Program-made: the position numbers and the translations under genes
The notes under the pieces: generated by a model
What the model was told of the DNA's origin: nothing
The model's database searches: none
The model's input: the letters and a program-made list of their open reading frames with translations, nothing else
Part shown: in pieces, positions 43,888-54,081 of the stretch
Layout of the letters: every line of letters starts with the position of its first letter
How positions within the stretch are numbered: position 1 is the first letter of the stretch
Source: Pseudomonas sp. RIT-PI-AD
GTDB lineage: Bacteria > Pseudomonadota > Gammaproteobacteria > Pseudomonadales > Pseudomonadaceae
Assembly: GCF_025642785.1 (NCBI RefSeq)
Contig: NZ_JANZKU010000004.1
Coordinates: forward strand, 1 to 64,000
Length of the DNA stretch: 64,000 nucleotides
Direction: 5' to 3'

Positions 43888-44655
43888 ATGCTTCCCAGTC
43901 TGTTCATCTCCCACGGATCGCCCATGCTCGCCCTGGAGCCGGGCGCCAGCGGCCCGGCATTGGCCAGGTTGGCCGCCGAGCTGCCACGTCCCCGGGCGAT
44001 TCTGGTGGTGTCCGCCCACTGGGAAAGCAACGAACTGCTGGTCAGCGGCAATCCCCAACCGGCCACCTGGCACGACTTCCATGGCTTCCCCCCGGCGCTC
44101 TACGGGGTGGAATATCCCGCGCCGGGCGACCCGCGACTCGCCCGGACGATCGTCGAGCGCCTGGCCGCCGCCGGACTGCCGGCGCGACTGGACGGCGAAC
44201 GCCCGCGCGACCACGGCGCCTGGGTGCCGCTGTCCCTGATGTATCCGCAGGCCGACATTCCGGTCGTGCAACTGTCCTTGCCCAGCGCCTTCGGCCCGAC
44301 CCTGCAGACTCGCATCGGCCGAGCGCTGGCGAGCCTGCGGGGCGAAGACGTCCTGCTGATCGGCTCCGGCAGCATCACCCATAACCTGGGCGAACTGGAT
44401 TGGCGCGCCGGGCCCGAAGTCATCGAGCCCTGGGCCGGGGCCTTCCGCGACTGGATGGTCGCGCGTCTCGCCGAGGACGACGAAAGCGCGCTGCACGACT
44501 ATCGGCAACGTGCGCCCCACGCCGTCCGCAACCATCCGCGGGACGAGCATCTGTTGCCGCTGTATTTCGCCCGCGGCGCCGGCCAGCGCTTCGGCCTGGC
44601 CCACCAGGGGTTCACCCTGGGGGCACTGGGTATGGATATCTACCGTTTCGACTGA
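43888..44655 (+). CDS. LigB-type dioxygenase (YgiD/4,5-DOPA extradiol family)
   Basis: Non-heme iron dioxygenase of 255 residues: LFISHGSPMLAL, VSAHWESNEL, DHGAWVPLSLMYP and GSGSITHNL carry the His and Glu metal ligands of the YgiD family, which opens catechol rings such as DOPA. Possible substrates here are unknown. ATG at 43888 has GGAGG 11 bases upstream, a little far; no better start is seen. It overlaps the convergent DUF4345 pseudogene by 16 bases. Confidence 0.88.
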   Translation: MLPSLFISHGSPMLALEPGASGPALARLAAELPRPRAILVVSAHWESNELLVSGNPQPATWHDFHGFPPALYGVEYPAPGDPRLARTIVERLAAAGLPARLDGERPRDHGAWVPLSLMYPQADIPVVQLSLPSAFGPTLQTRIGRALASLRGEDVLLIGSGSITHNLGELDWRAGPEVIEPWAGAFRDWMVARLAEDDESALHDYRQRAPHAVRNHPRDEHLLPLYFARGAGQRFGLAHQGFTLGALGMDIYRFD

Positions 44656-45043
44656 GCGCAGGGCGCTTCGGGCTCGTGCCCGGCACTGCGTGCCAGCAGG
44701 CAGAGGCCGATGAGGAACATCGGCACCTCCACGGCCACCGCCAGCCAGGCGAACCCCGTAAACGGTGCCGTCAACGGCGAAGCTGAGCAGGCGCCCGCTG
44801 AAGGCGGCCGAGGAACACCGTTTCCAGCAACAGCCCGGCGCGATATCGACGCGCATCGCCCGCGGCGTACAGCAACAGCCCGCCTATCCCCGCGTAAAGC
44901 CCCATGATGGCACGGAAAATGTGCAACTGCTCCTGCCGCAGGCTCAAGCCGAGCACAGGCTCGACGACGAAGCGCGGGGCGATGCCGTAGAGCGCGCCGA
45001 TCGCGACGCCCGACGCGGCGAGGAATACCCGCAAACCCTTCAC
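44640..45043 (-). pseudogene. DUF4345-like membrane protein with two frameshifts
   Basis: Starting at GTG 45043 the frame reads VKGLRVFLAASGVAIGALYG, a typical DUF4345 membrane protein, and runs through LLLETVFLG near 44813. The expected continuation AFSGRLLSFAVDGT is in a second frame and FAWLAVAVEVPMFLIGLCLL in a third, ending at 44640. Removing one C in GGCCGCC (about 44809) and one G in GGGG (about 44757) restores a single protein of about 133 residues with four membrane helices. Either the gene is dead or the sequence has two indel errors in GC-rich runs. Confidence 0.8.
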
Positions 45044-45053
45044 GCACCCCGGT

Positions 45054-46376
45054 TCAAAGGGGTTCGGCCCACAGGTCGTATTCATCGGCATCGGTGATGC
45101 GCACGCGTATCCGGTCGCCCGGCTTGACGGCCTGGGTATCGATGAACACGTTGCCGTCGATTTCCGGCGCATCCGCATAGGAGCGGCCCACGGCGCCCTG
45201 CTCGTCGACCTCGTCGATCAGCACCTCGATTTCCCGACCGACCTTGAGCTGCAGGCGCGCCGCGGAGATGGCCTGCTGGTGGGCCATGAAACGCTCCCAG
45301 CGATCCTGCTTGACCTCGTCGGGAACCGCATCGCCCAGCGCGTTGGCCGGCGCCCCGTCCACGGGCGAATACTGGAAGCAACCCACCCGGTCGAGTTGGG
45401 CTTCGGTCAGCCAGTTCAGCAGGTACTGGAAATCTTCCTCGGTTTCGCCGGGAAACCCGACGATGAAGGTGGAGCGGATCGTCAACTCGGGGCAGATGGC
45501 CCGCCATTGCTTGATCCGCGCCAGGGTCTTGTCCTCGAACGCCGGGCGCTTCATCGCCTTGAGCACCTTGGGGCTGGCGTGCTGGAACGGAATGTCCAGG
45601 TACGGCAACAACTTGCCGGCCGCCATCAGCGGGATCACGTCGTCCACGTTGGGATAGGGATAGACATAGTGCAAGCGCACCCATACGCCCATGCTCGACA
45701 GCGCTTCGCAGAGCTCCAGCATGCGGGTCTTCACCGGCTGGCCGTTCCAGAAGTCGGTCTTGTATTTCAGGTCGACGCCGTAGGCGCTGGTGTCCTGGGA
45801 GATCACCAGCAACTCCTTCACCCCCGCCTTGACCAAGCGCTCGGCCTCGCCGAGCACGCTGCCCACCGGGCGGCTGACCAGCTTGCCGCGCATCGACGGG
45901 ATGATGCAAAAGCTGCAGCTGTGGTTGCAGCCTTCGGAAATCTTCAGGTAGGCGTAGTGCCGGGGCGTCAGCTTGATGCCCTGGGGCGGTACCAGGTCGA
46001 TCAGCGGGTTGTGCTCGGTCTGCGGCGGCACGACTTGGTGGACGGCGGACACCACCTGCTCGTACTGCTGTGGACCGGTCACCGCCAGCACGCTGGGATG
46101 CACATTACGAATGGAGCCCTCCTCCCCCCCCATGCAGCCGGTGACGATCACTTTGCCGTTCTCGGCGATGGCCTCGCCGATGACTTCCAACGATTCGGCC
46201 TTGGCGCTGTCGATAAACCCACAGGTGTTGACCACCACCACATCGGCGTCCTGGTAGGTCGAGACGACTTCGTACCCTTCCATGCGCAACTGGGTGAGGA
46301 TACGTTCGGAATCGACGAGGGCCTTGGGGCATCCCAGGGAAACGAAGCCGACTTTGGGCGTGGACAGGGTGGACAT
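45054..46376 (-). CDS. rimO: Ribosomal protein S12 methylthiotransferase RimO
   Basis: Radical-SAM enzyme of 440 residues that methylthiolates an Asp of ribosomal protein S12. N-terminal UPF0004 domain with cluster Cys residues ([25 protein letters not shown]), radical SAM motif CNHSCSFC and a C-terminal TRAM domain. In P. aeruginosa it also precedes kup divergently. It ends 11 bases before the DUF4345 start, so the two were probably co-transcribed. Confidence 0.96.
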   Translation of the reverse strand: MSTLSTPKVGFVSLGCPKALVDSERILTQLRMEGYEVVSTYQDADVVVVNTCGFIDSAKAESLEVIGEAIAENGKVIVTGCMGGEEGSIRNVHPSVLAVTGPQQYEQVVSAVHQVVPPQTEHNPLIDLVPPQGIKLTPRHYAYLKISEGCNHSCSFCIIPSMRGKLVSRPVGSVLGEAERLVKAGVKELLVISQDTSAYGVDLKYKTDFWNGQPVKTRMLELCEALSSMGVWVRLHYVYPYPNVDDVIPLMAAGKLLPYLDIPFQHASPKVLKAMKRPAFEDKTLARIKQWRAICPELTIRSTFIVGFPGETEEDFQYLLNWLTEAQLDRVGCFQYSPVDGAPANALGDAVPDEVKQDRWERFMAHQQAISAARLQLKVGREIEVLIDEVDEQGAVGRSYADAPEIDGNVFIDTQAVKPGDRIRVRITDADEYDLWAEPL

Positions 46377-46582
46377 GGCTAACCTCGACGGGCGCTCAGG
46401 GGGCGCCTCTGATCAAAAAGTGCGCAATTCTAGCGGCAGCTCGAAGGCTTGAACAGTCTTCCGAGCGACCGGTCGCCGGCTAGGCTAAAAGATCGAAACT
46501 GCGACATCTCGCCATCCGGCACTTGTCTGCGAGGGACGGCTGGACGAGGATGCGCAACATTTTTCTTCGCAGGATGGGTTGA

Positions 46583-48484
46583 ATGAGCGAAAACGTCGCA
46601 CGACCGGCTCAGCATGCCGGACCGGTCTCGTCCTCGATGGGAATGCTAGTGGCCGCGGTAGGGGTGGTGTATGGCGACATCGGCACCAGCCCCCTGTACA
46701 CCCTGAAAGAGGTATTCGCCGGGCACTACGGCGTGCAGGCCAACCACGACGGCGTGCTGGGCATTCTGTCGCTGATCTTCTGGTCGTTGATCTGGGTCGT
46801 CTCGATCAAATACGTGCTGTTCATCCTGCGCGCCGACAACCAGGGCGAAGGCGGCGTGATCGCCCTGACCGCCCTGGCCCGCCGCGCCGCCCTGCCCTAC
46901 CCGCGGCTGAAGACCGTGCTGGTGCTGCTCGGCCTGTTCGGCGCGGCGCTGTTCTACGGCGACAGCATGATCACCCCGGCCATTTCCGTACTGTCGGCGG
47001 TGGAGGGCCTGGAAATCGCCTTCGACGGCCTGGAGCATTGGGTGGTGCCCCTGGCGCTGGTCCTGCTGATCGGTCTGTTCCTGATCCAGAAGCGCGGCAC
47101 CGCGCAGATCGGCATCCTCTTCGGGCCGATCATGGTGCTCTGGTTCAGCGTGCTCGGCATCCTCGGCCTCTACGGCATCCTCCAACGCCCGGAAGTCCTC
47201 AAGGCACTGAACCCCTACTGGGGCGTGCACTTCTTCATCGTCCACCCAGCCATCGGCGTGGCCATCCTCGGCGCGGTCGTGTTGGCGCTGACCGGGGCCG
47301 AGGCCTTGTACGCGGACATGGGCCATTTCGGCCGCAAGCCGATCGCCCGCGCCTGGTTCGCCCTGGTGCTGCCCGGGCTGGTGCTGAACTACTTCGGCCA
47401 GGGCGCGCTGCTGCTGGAGAACCCCGAGGCGGCACGCAACCCCTTCTACCTGCTGGCGCCGTCCTGGGCCCTGCTGCCGTTGGTGGGCTTGTCGACCCTG
47501 GCCACGGTGATCGCCTCGCAAGCAGTGATTTCCGGGGCCTTCTCGTTGACGCGGCAGGCCATCCAGCTGGGCTATGTGCCGCGCATGCACATCCAGCACA
47601 CCTCCAGCCATGAACAGGGACAGATCTACATCGGCGCGGTGAACTGGGCCCTGATGGTCGGCGTGGTGCTGCTGGTGCTGGGCTTCGAATCCTCCGGCGC
47701 CCTGGCCTCGGCCTACGGCGTCGCGGTGACCGGCACCATGCTGATCACCACCCTGCTGGTCACCGCGGTCATGTTGCTGCTCTGGAAAACCCCGCTCTGG
47801 CTGGCGATTCCGCTGCTGGTGGGCTTCCTCTTCGTCGACAGCCTGTTCTTCGCCGCCAACGTGCCGAAGATCATCGAGGGCGGCGCCTTCCCGGTGATCG
47901 CCGGCATCGCCCTGTTCGCCCTGATGACCACCTGGAAACGCGGACGGCAGATCCTGGTGGAGCGCCTGGACGAGAGCGCCCTGCCCTTGCCGTTGTTCAT
48001 CGGCAGCATCCGCAGCCAGCCGCCCCATCGCGTCCAGGGCACCGCGGTGTTCCTCACCGCGCGGCCGGACGCCGTACCCCATGCCCTGCTGCACAACCTA
48101 CTGCATAACCAGGTGCTGCACGAACAGGTGGTGCTGCTCACGGTGATCAGCGCGGACCAGCCGCGGGTCGCGCCGGAAAACCGCTTCGAGGTGGATACAT
48201 ACGGCGATGGTTTCTTCCGCGTGCTGCTGCATTTCGGCTTCATCGAGGAACCGGACGTACCGGCGGCGCTGGCGCTCTGCCCGCTGAGCGAGCTGGACTT
48301 CGCGCCGATGCGCACCACCTATTTCCTCAGCCGGGAAACCGTGATCCCCACCCGACGCATGGGCATGGCGCGCTGGCGCGAGGCGCTATTCGCCTTCCTG
48401 CTGAAGAACGCCAACAGCAACCTGCGCTACTTCAACCTGCCGTTGAACCGGGTGATCGAACTGGGGACCCAGGTGGAAATCTGA
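46583..48484 (+). CDS. kup: Low-affinity potassium uptake protein Kup
   Basis: Potassium-proton symporter of the KUP family, 633 residues, with about twelve membrane helices ([44 protein letters not shown]) and a cytoplasmic C-terminal domain. The upstream 206-base gap from rimO carries its promoter but no gene. It is monocistronic; the A-PG hydrolase gene is convergent. Confidence 0.96.
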   Translation: MSENVARPAQHAGPVSSSMGMLVAAVGVVYGDIGTSPLYTLKEVFAGHYGVQANHDGVLGILSLIFWSLIWVVSIKYVLFILRADNQGEGGVIALTALARRAALPYPRLKTVLVLLGLFGAALFYGDSMITPAISVLSAVEGLEIAFDGLEHWVVPLALVLLIGLFLIQKRGTAQIGILFGPIMVLWFSVLGILGLYGILQRPEVLKALNPYWGVHFFIVHPAIGVAILGAVVLALTGAEALYADMGHFGRKPIARAWFALVLPGLVLNYFGQGALLLENPEAARNPFYLLAPSWALLPLVGLSTLATVIASQAVISGAFSLTRQAIQLGYVPRMHIQHTSSHEQGQIYIGAVNWALMVGVVLLVLGFESSGALASAYGVAVTGTMLITTLLVTAVMLLLWKTPLWLAIPLLVGFLFVDSLFFAANVPKIIEGGAFPVIAGIALFALMTTWKRGRQILVERLDESALPLPLFIGSIRSQPPHRVQGTAVFLTARPDAVPHALLHNLLHNQVLHEQVVLLTVISADQPRVAPENRFEVDTYGDGFFRVLLHFGFIEEPDVPAALALCPLSELDFAPMRTTYFLSRETVIPTRRMGMARWREALFAFLLKNANSNLRYFNLPLNRVIELGTQVEI

Positions 48485-48519
48485 GGGCGCCGGGCCTGCG
48501 CAGGCGGGCCCGGGTTCCA

Positions 48520-49797
48520 TCAAGGCTGCGCGCGCTGGCGCTGGAGAATCGCCTGGACCAGGCGCTTGGCCAGGGCGGGATAGTCTTCGTCGTAGTGATG
48601 GCCACCGGGCAGCCGCAGGTTCTCGCCGTGGGACTCGGGCAAAGTACAGCCGCTTTCCTCGGCCTCTTCCTCGCCGTAGATACACAGCAGTTTCTCCGCC
48701 GGCAACTTGGCCAGCTCAGGCCCCACCGGCGCTTCCTCGCCAGCCTTGCCGAGCCAGCCCTGGACGCGAATCTCGAAGCTCAGGCTGCGCTCCATGGACA
48801 GCAGGAAAATACCGTCCACCTGCTTCTGCTCGCCTTCGCTCAGTTGCCCGTAGATCGACGGCAGCACGTTGGCGCCGAAGGAAAAGCCGATCAACACGAA
48901 ACGCTTGGCGGCCCATTTCTCGCGGTAGTGGCGCATGAGCTGGGACAGATCGGCCGCCGATTGCTTTGCGGTCTTGTGCTGCCAGTAGTAACGCAGGGTA
49001 TCCACCCCCACCACCGGGTAACCGAGTTCGGCCATCTGCGCCGCGACGTCGCGGTCCAGGTCGCGCCAGCCGCCATCGCCGGAATAGAACAGGATGACGG
49101 TATCGCTGGCCTTGGCCTTGTCGACCGGCACCTCCACCACCGGGATCGACTCCCCGTTGCCCTGCAACAACCGCTGCAACTCGCTGCGCAGCAAGGCCGG
49201 CAACGCCGCGTCGTAGTCGGCGATGAGGGTTTCAGCATTCTCCACGCCGCGGGCGAAGCGTGCGCTGTCGTCATCCGGCGAGTCGTTCCAGGCGATGCTC
49301 CAGCGCCCGTGGGCGGTATGCGGCGGCAAGGCCTGGGGGCAGTCGGCATGCTCCAGGGAGAAATCCACGGACAGCGCCCGCGCGGCATCGTCACCCTGCC
49401 CCGCCAGCCAGCGCCAAGCCAGCGCGGCGCCCGGGCCAATGCCCGCCACCAGAGTCGGCGGCGCCTGCAACTTGCCGCCGGCGTCGCGCAAGCGCGCGGC
49501 CTGCAGCGAACAGTCGTTGCCGGCCAGGGTGAATTGCAGCAACTCGGCTCCGGTGCTGTCCGCGAGCGCCAACAGCTCCGCCTCGCTCAAGCCCTGACCT
49601 TCGGGCACCGCCAGCAGCACCCGCTGGCCACGGGCGGTGCCGGGCATGGCATGCAGGGCGGGCGTCCCGTCCTCCAGCGCCAAGGGCTCCACACGACTCT
49701 GGGAGGGCATACGCAACCAGATCCATAGCCCGGCCGCGAGGAGAACCAGCAGTAAGACGACGAGCAGGCGCGGCCAAACGCGCTTGAAGGAAAACAT
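48520..49797 (-). CDS. AcvB/VirJ-family alanyl-phosphatidylglycerol hydrolase
   Basis: Periplasmic alpha/beta hydrolase of 425 residues, anchored by an N-terminal segment (LLVVLLLVLLAAGLWIWL). The VirJ domain shows YSGDGGWRDLD, the nucleophile in GFSFGANVLPS and the His in LPGGHHYDEDY. The P. aeruginosa homologue next to A-PG synthase hydrolyses alanyl-PG, tuning acid and antimicrobial resistance. Its ATG overlaps the mprF TGA by one base, so both are translated together. Confidence 0.9.
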   Translation of the reverse strand: MFSFKRVWPRLLVVLLLVLLAAGLWIWLRMPSQSRVEPLALEDGTPALHAMPGTARGQRVLLAVPEGQGLSEAELLALADSTGAELLQFTLAGNDCSLQAARLRDAGGKLQAPPTLVAGIGPGAALAWRWLAGQGDDAARALSVDFSLEHADCPQALPPHTAHGRWSIAWNDSPDDDSARFARGVENAETLIADYDAALPALLRSELQRLLQGNGESIPVVEVPVDKAKASDTVILFYSGDGGWRDLDRDVAAQMAELGYPVVGVDTLRYYWQHKTAKQSAADLSQLMRHYREKWAAKRFVLIGFSFGANVLPSIYGQLSEGEQKQVDGIFLLSMERSLSFEIRVQGWLGKAGEEAPVGPELAKLPAEKLLCIYGEEEAEESGCTLPESHGENLRLPGGHHYDEDYPALAKRLVQAILQRQRAQP

Positions 49798-52445
49798 CAG
49801 CGTTTCACCAATCCAGTCAGGCCGCCGGCAATCAACGCAGCGGTGTCGGCCAGCGCCAGCAGCGGGTCGAGGCCGGCGGGCACGGCCATGTAGCGGGGCT
49901 CCCAGTCAGGCTGGAACTTGTCCTTGAAACGCCGCAGCCCCTGGAAGTTGTAGAACTGCTCGCCACGGCGGAATACCAGGGCTCCGAGGCGCTGCGGCAA
50001 GGGCGCGCCACGCCGCGGCTGCAGGCCGGCCAGGGGAACCATGCCCAGGCTGAAGCGCTGATGGCCGCGCGCCTTGAAGTGCAGGATCAACCCGAGCATG
50101 AGGAATTCCATGGTCAGCTTGGGCGCATCCGGGTGAACGCGCATCAGGTCCAGGCTGGCGATTTCCAGGCTGTCGGTTTCCAGCAGGTTGGCGAAAGCCA
50201 CCGGCTTGCCCTGGTCGTGCACCACGGCGATGCGGAAATGCTGCAGGTAGGCGGGGTCGAAGCGGCCGAGGGAAAACCCCTTTTCGCGCACCTGCTTGCC
50301 CAGCATCCAGGCGTCGGAAATGATCCGCAGCTCGTCCAGCGGCGCACAACCGGGCGCATAGAGTTCCAGGCTCAGTCCGTCCCGCTGGCCGCGGTTCCAG
50401 GTGTAGCGCAGGTCCTTCTTGCCTTTGCTGTCGAGATCGAAGCGAACCAGGTCGACACAGGCCTCCTCGCCCAGCTTAAGCGCGGTCAAGCCGATGTCCA
50501 TGTAATACGGCAGGTTCTCCGCGCGGACCTGATAGAACACCGGCCGCGCATGGTAGCGATCGCAGAGGTCGCGGAACTGCCAGATCAGCTCGGCACGCTG
50601 CAGCGGCGGACCGATCGGATCGAACAGCGTCACCAGGCTGCGACCGCGGCGGGCGAACATCAGGAAGGCCTCGTCCGTGGGATGGAACAGCAGGGCCTTG
50701 TCCCCGGTGAGCACAAGGCCCCCATCGGGCTGCTCGGAATGGCGCACGATGGTCGCGGCGCGCTGCAACTCCTCGGCGTCCGGTACATGGATGACCGGAG
50801 GCGCCGGGCGCAACAGCCACACCAGCCCGATCCCCACCAGGAGCAGCCCGCTGCCGAGGGTGGCGCGCAGGGTGCGCGGCGCATCGCCGTCCACCGCGAA
50901 CTGCCACCAGAGTTCATGGCTGTAGGGCACGTCCTGATAGGCGAAGAACATCAGCCAGATCGCCGCACCGAGCACGCAGGCGCTGGCCGCCAGGTTGAAC
51001 GGCGAAAAGGGCATCTCCAGCAGCCGGCTCGGCCGGTAGAAGGCGCGCCGGAATACCGCCAGCAGCGCGGCGGTAAGCGTCAGCAGGCTCGCCTCTTCCC
51101 AGTCGAACCCCTTGAGCAGGGAAAGCCCGGCGCCCACCAGCAGCAGGATCACCGTCAGCACCCAGGCGGCCGACAACCGGCGGCGCAGGCCATGGGCGAG
51201 CAACAGGCAGAGAATGCCGATCAGGCTGGCGGCCAGGTGCGAAGCATCGATCAACCGGCTCGGGATCAGGAAACTCAAGTGCTCCAGGCGCATGTCCGCC
51301 GCCGGCGTGGCGCCGGAAAACAGCAACACGACGCCCGACAGGAATACCATCAGCGAGAGCACCGGCGCGGCCAGGCCGGACGCCAGGCGAAACGCCTGGC
51401 GTCCGGCGGGGAAGTAGCGCTGAGCCTCGTTGGCCAGCAGCAGCAGGCAGCCCAGCACCAACGGCAGGCCCACGTAGATCAATCGATAAAGCAGCAATGC
51501 CGCCGCCAGCGGTGCGGCGCCGACTTGGCCGGCGAAGGCTGCCAGCAGCACCGCCTCGAAGACCCCGACCCCGCCGGGTACGTGGCTGAGCACGCCGGCC
51601 GCCAGCGCCAGCAGGTAGACCAGCATGAAGGCGCCAAGCGGCGGAGCCTCCGGCAGCATCAGGTACAGCACTGTCGCCGCGGCGCACACGTCCACCAGGG
51701 TGATGAGCATTTGCAGCGCACTCAGGCGCAGCCCGGGCAAGCGCACCAGTCGACGCCCCAGGCGCACCTCGATGCAACCGGGCGCCGGGATTTCCGCGGT
51801 ACGCCGCCGCGACAGATACACCAGCAACGACGCGATCGGCACGAGGATCGCGAGGGCAATGAGCGCCACGCTCCATTCCGGCAGCTTCAGCGCCAGCGCG
51901 GCATCCGGCAGGTCGCTCAACGCGGCCAGGGCGGCCAGCGGAGGCAACGCGCACCCCAGGGACAGGCTGGCGAACAGCGTCATCCGCGCGATATCGCCCG
52001 CGCCCAGCCCCTCGCGAATGTAAAGGCGATAACGCACCGACCCTCCGGAAAGCAGCGAAAGGCCCACCGCGTTGCCCACGGCGAACGCGCAGAACCCACC
52101 CAGCGCGAGACGCGACGGCGGCAGGTGAACGCCTGCGAAACGACTCGCCGACCATTCGTAGCCGAGCAGGCTGAGGAAGCCCACGGCCGTCGCCAGCAAG
52201 GCGCCATACAGGCTGCTGCGCGGCACATCCAGCATTGCGCCGCGCAGGCTTTCCGGGTCGAGCTCGTGTAGCAGGTGCCAGCAGGCGATCAGGCCCAGGG
52301 CGAACAGCAACAATGCGAAGCCCAGCCCGAAGGCCTGCCGGTAGGCGCTGACCTGCTCGAGCCAGCGCAGGCGCGCGGGCTGTTCGACGATGGGAATATC
52401 CAGGGAAGGAACGGGGGTATCGCTGGGCAGTGAATCGGCGTGCAT
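49797..52445 (-). CDS. mprF: Alanyl-phosphatidylglycerol synthase (MprF family)
   Basis: Membrane protein of 882 residues: N-terminal flippase-like domain with a dozen or more helices (about 40-540), then a cytoplasmic GNAT-like synthase domain (about 545-870; FHPTDEAFLMFARRGRSL, DSLEIASLDLMRVHPDAP, LGMVPLAGL). It transfers alanine from tRNA-Ala to phosphatidylglycerol and moves the product outward, reducing negative charge. ATG at 52445 is preferred over 52457 because GAGG lies 6 bases before it. Confidence 0.93.
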   Translation of the reverse strand: MHADSLPSDTPVPSLDIPIVEQPARLRWLEQVSAYRQAFGLGFALLLFALGLIACWHLLHELDPESLRGAMLDVPRSSLYGALLATAVGFLSLLGYEWSASRFAGVHLPPSRLALGGFCAFAVGNAVGLSLLSGGSVRYRLYIREGLGAGDIARMTLFASLSLGCALPPLAALAALSDLPDAALALKLPEWSVALIALAILVPIASLLVYLSRRRTAEIPAPGCIEVRLGRRLVRLPGLRLSALQMLITLVDVCAAATVLYLMLPEAPPLGAFMLVYLLALAAGVLSHVPGGVGVFEAVLLAAFAGQVGAAPLAAALLLYRLIYVGLPLVLGCLLLLANEAQRYFPAGRQAFRLASGLAAPVLSLMVFLSGVVLLFSGATPAADMRLEHLSFLIPSRLIDASHLAASLIGILCLLLAHGLRRRLSAAWVLTVILLLVGAGLSLLKGFDWEEASLLTLTAALLAVFRRAFYRPSRLLEMPFSPFNLAASACVLGAAIWLMFFAYQDVPYSHELWWQFAVDGDAPRTLRATLGSGLLLVGIGLVWLLRPAPPVIHVPDAEELQRAATIVRHSEQPDGGLVLTGDKALLFHPTDEAFLMFARRGRSLVTLFDPIGPPLQRAELIWQFRDLCDRYHARPVFYQVRAENLPYYMDIGLTALKLGEEACVDLVRFDLDSKGKKDLRYTWNRGQRDGLSLELYAPGCAPLDELRIISDAWMLGKQVREKGFSLGRFDPAYLQHFRIAVVHDQGKPVAFANLLETDSLEIASLDLMRVHPDAPKLTMEFLMLGLILHFKARGHQRFSLGMVPLAGLQPRRGAPLPQRLGALVFRRGEQFYNFQGLRRFKDKFQPDWEPRYMAVPAGLDPLLALADTAALIAGGLTGLVKR

Positions 52446-52592
52446 CGAGCACCTCATGCTATATGCCCCTCAGAGTAGGAGGCGTAATGCCCGGTTCCAA
52501 GGGTTTGAGCAAACTTTCCGGAGGCTTGGTCAAGGCGATCGCCTGTGCATCCTTGCCAATGTGTTTTTTCGTCCATGTCGGGCACAAAGACG

Positions 52593-52616
52593 AAAGCCAC
52601 TCCAAGGAGTGGCTTT
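52593..52616. terminator. Hairpin between mprF and the glutaredoxin-like gene
   Basis: An 11-bp perfect stem, AAAGCCACTCC with GGAGTGGCTTT and a 2-base AA loop. It lies 18 bases after the stop of the minus-strand glutaredoxin-like gene. T-runs are short on both strands. Confidence 0.6.
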
Positions 52617-52633
52617 TCGGACAACGGGACGAC

Positions 52634-52870
52634 TCAATTCAAGAACGCGTTCACCTGCTCGGACGCGAAGGGCCAACCCAGTTCGGCACCCGTATCCAGG
52701 CGCACTAACACCGGGATTCTCAGCCCGTACCGCTCGACCCACTCGCTGCGCTGGGCGATGTCCACGTGGGTCAACGTCAGCCCTCGCTCGATGAAGGGGT
52801 GCAGGAGCATTTCCGCTCGCTCGCACAAATGACAACCCAGCGTACCGAACAATTGGCATTCGGGAGCCAT
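52634..52870 (-). CDS. Glutaredoxin-like protein
   Basis: Small thioredoxin-fold protein of 78 residues with the redox motif CHLC (residues 13-16) and the cis-proline strand RIPVLVRLDTG. It fits the DUF836/glutaredoxin-like group of Pseudomonas, whose partners are unknown. Its start is 47 bases from the stop of the DUF5610 gene on the same strand. Confidence 0.85.
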   Translation of the reverse strand: MAPECQLFGTLGCHLCERAEMLLHPFIERGLTLTHVDIAQRSEWVERYGLRIPVLVRLDTGAELGWPFASEQVNAFLN

Positions 52871-52917
52871 CGCCGCGCACTCCTCCTAGAGACAGGGCGC
52901 GGAGTCTACCACGCGCC

Positions 52918-54081
52918 TCAGGAAAGCGATCCAGAGGCCTTGGCGGTATCCGTGGGGAAGAGCTTCTGCAATCCGTCCAGCAAGCTGCCGTTGAGGGTAT
53001 CCGCCTTGTCCAGGAGCGACTGGTCGAACCGCTCGTCGAGGGAGAAACCGCCCTTGAGCAAGTCTTGCAGGGTGCTCTTGCCGTCTTCGGCGAAATCGTT
53101 GGCGGTGTTCATGGCATCCAGCAGGTTTTGCGCGTATTCGCGCAAGCTGCCGTTGACGGCACTGGCAGCGCCACTGCCCTGGCTCGGGTCGACACCTTGC
53201 TGCGCCACGTCGCTATAGGCATCGGTCGCCTTGCGGACCGAGCTCTGGGTAAGGTTCAGCGACATGGACGCCAGCTGCGTGCCGTCGAGCTGCAGGTCCA
53301 TGGCCCGGTCGAACGCGCCGGATAGGTCGCCGGAATAGAACTTGTTGGAAATGTCCTGGACCTGGTTCAGCAAATCCTTGAGCGAGGCCTTCTCGTCGTC
53401 GCTGAGATCGCCCTCGACGCTCACGTTCCAGGCGCCTATCTGCAGGTTGCCGGAGCGGCTCGCGGTGGCGCTGTTCTGCCCATCGCCGACGCTGGCGCTC
53501 TTCGACCATTCGGAGGATGCCTGGGCGATGGAAATGCGTAATTTATCCCCTTCCTTCGTCGTGACCTGGAGATCGAAGGTCTGCGCCTTGGCAGTGGAGC
53601 GCTCGCTGTAGGCGGCCGACGAGATGGACGCAGTGTCCGGGACGCTGGCCGCGCTTCCGCCCCCGTAGGCTTTTTCCAGGTTGTCCAGGCCGGCCTGGAT
53701 TTTGTTGTAGGTCGTGTCGATGTCTTCGGCGACCTGCCCCTTCAGCAGGCCCATCCCATCAAGGATCTTGCGCGCCTCGGAGAAGCCTTTTTCGATGCCG
53801 TCGCGGGCCTGGGTCAACAGTTTCTGCATTTTCTCGGAGTCGGCGCCCGAGGCGGATTCACTTTTAAGGCGTCCCTCGATGAAACCGAGCAGCCGGTCGG
53901 AGACCTTGTCGGGTGTGTAGTCCTCTTTCTTGCCGGACAGGGCACTCGGGTCCATACCCAGGCGATTGGCCAGTCGATTGGCGAGGGTACTTTGCGCATC
54001 GGCGCTACTGCGTATGGTCGGCTGGGTAGGAAAGGCTTGCCGAGCGGTAGAAGTCGAGTTGGGGAGGCTCAAGGCGGACAT
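52918..54081 (-). CDS. DUF5610-domain protein
   Basis: Protein of 387 residues, rich in Ser, Ala, Asp and Gln, without a signal peptide or membrane segment. The N-terminal part is low-complexity; the middle and C-terminal parts match the DUF5610 family of Pseudomonas (EDYTPDKVSDRLLGFIEGRL; AMDLQLDGTQLASMSLNLTQSS). The family is uncharacterised; composition resembles flagellar-hook-length or secreted structural proteins but this is a guess. ATG at 54081 gives MSALSLPNSTS; the longer frame adds basic residues. An AT-rich 538-base region precedes it. Confidence 0.8.
   Translation of the reverse strand: MSALSLPNSTSTARQAFPTQPTIRSSADAQSTLANRLANRLGMDPSALSGKKEDYTPDKVSDRLLGFIEGRLKSESASGADSEKMQKLLTQARDGIEKGFSEARKILDGMGLLKGQVAEDIDTTYNKIQAGLDNLEKAYGGGSAASVPDTASISSAAYSERSTAKAQTFDLQVTTKEGDKLRISIAQASSEWSKSASVGDGQNSATASRSGNLQIGAWNVSVEGDLSDDEKASLKDLLNQVQDISNKFYSGDLSGAFDRAMDLQLDGTQLASMSLNLTQSSVRKATDAYSDVAQQGVDPSQGSGAASAVNGSLREYAQNLLDAMNTANDFAEDGKSTLQDLLKGGFSLDERFDQSLLDKADTLNGSLLDGLQKLFPTDTAKASGSLS

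Noticed and set aside
46646-48094. 482-codon frame antisense to kup
   Set aside because: Composition is Gln/His/Gly biased and it lies opposite conserved membrane helices of Kup.
50061-52271. 736-codon frame antisense to mprF
   Set aside because: Shadow frame rich in Gln, Arg and His; mprF on the other strand is certain.
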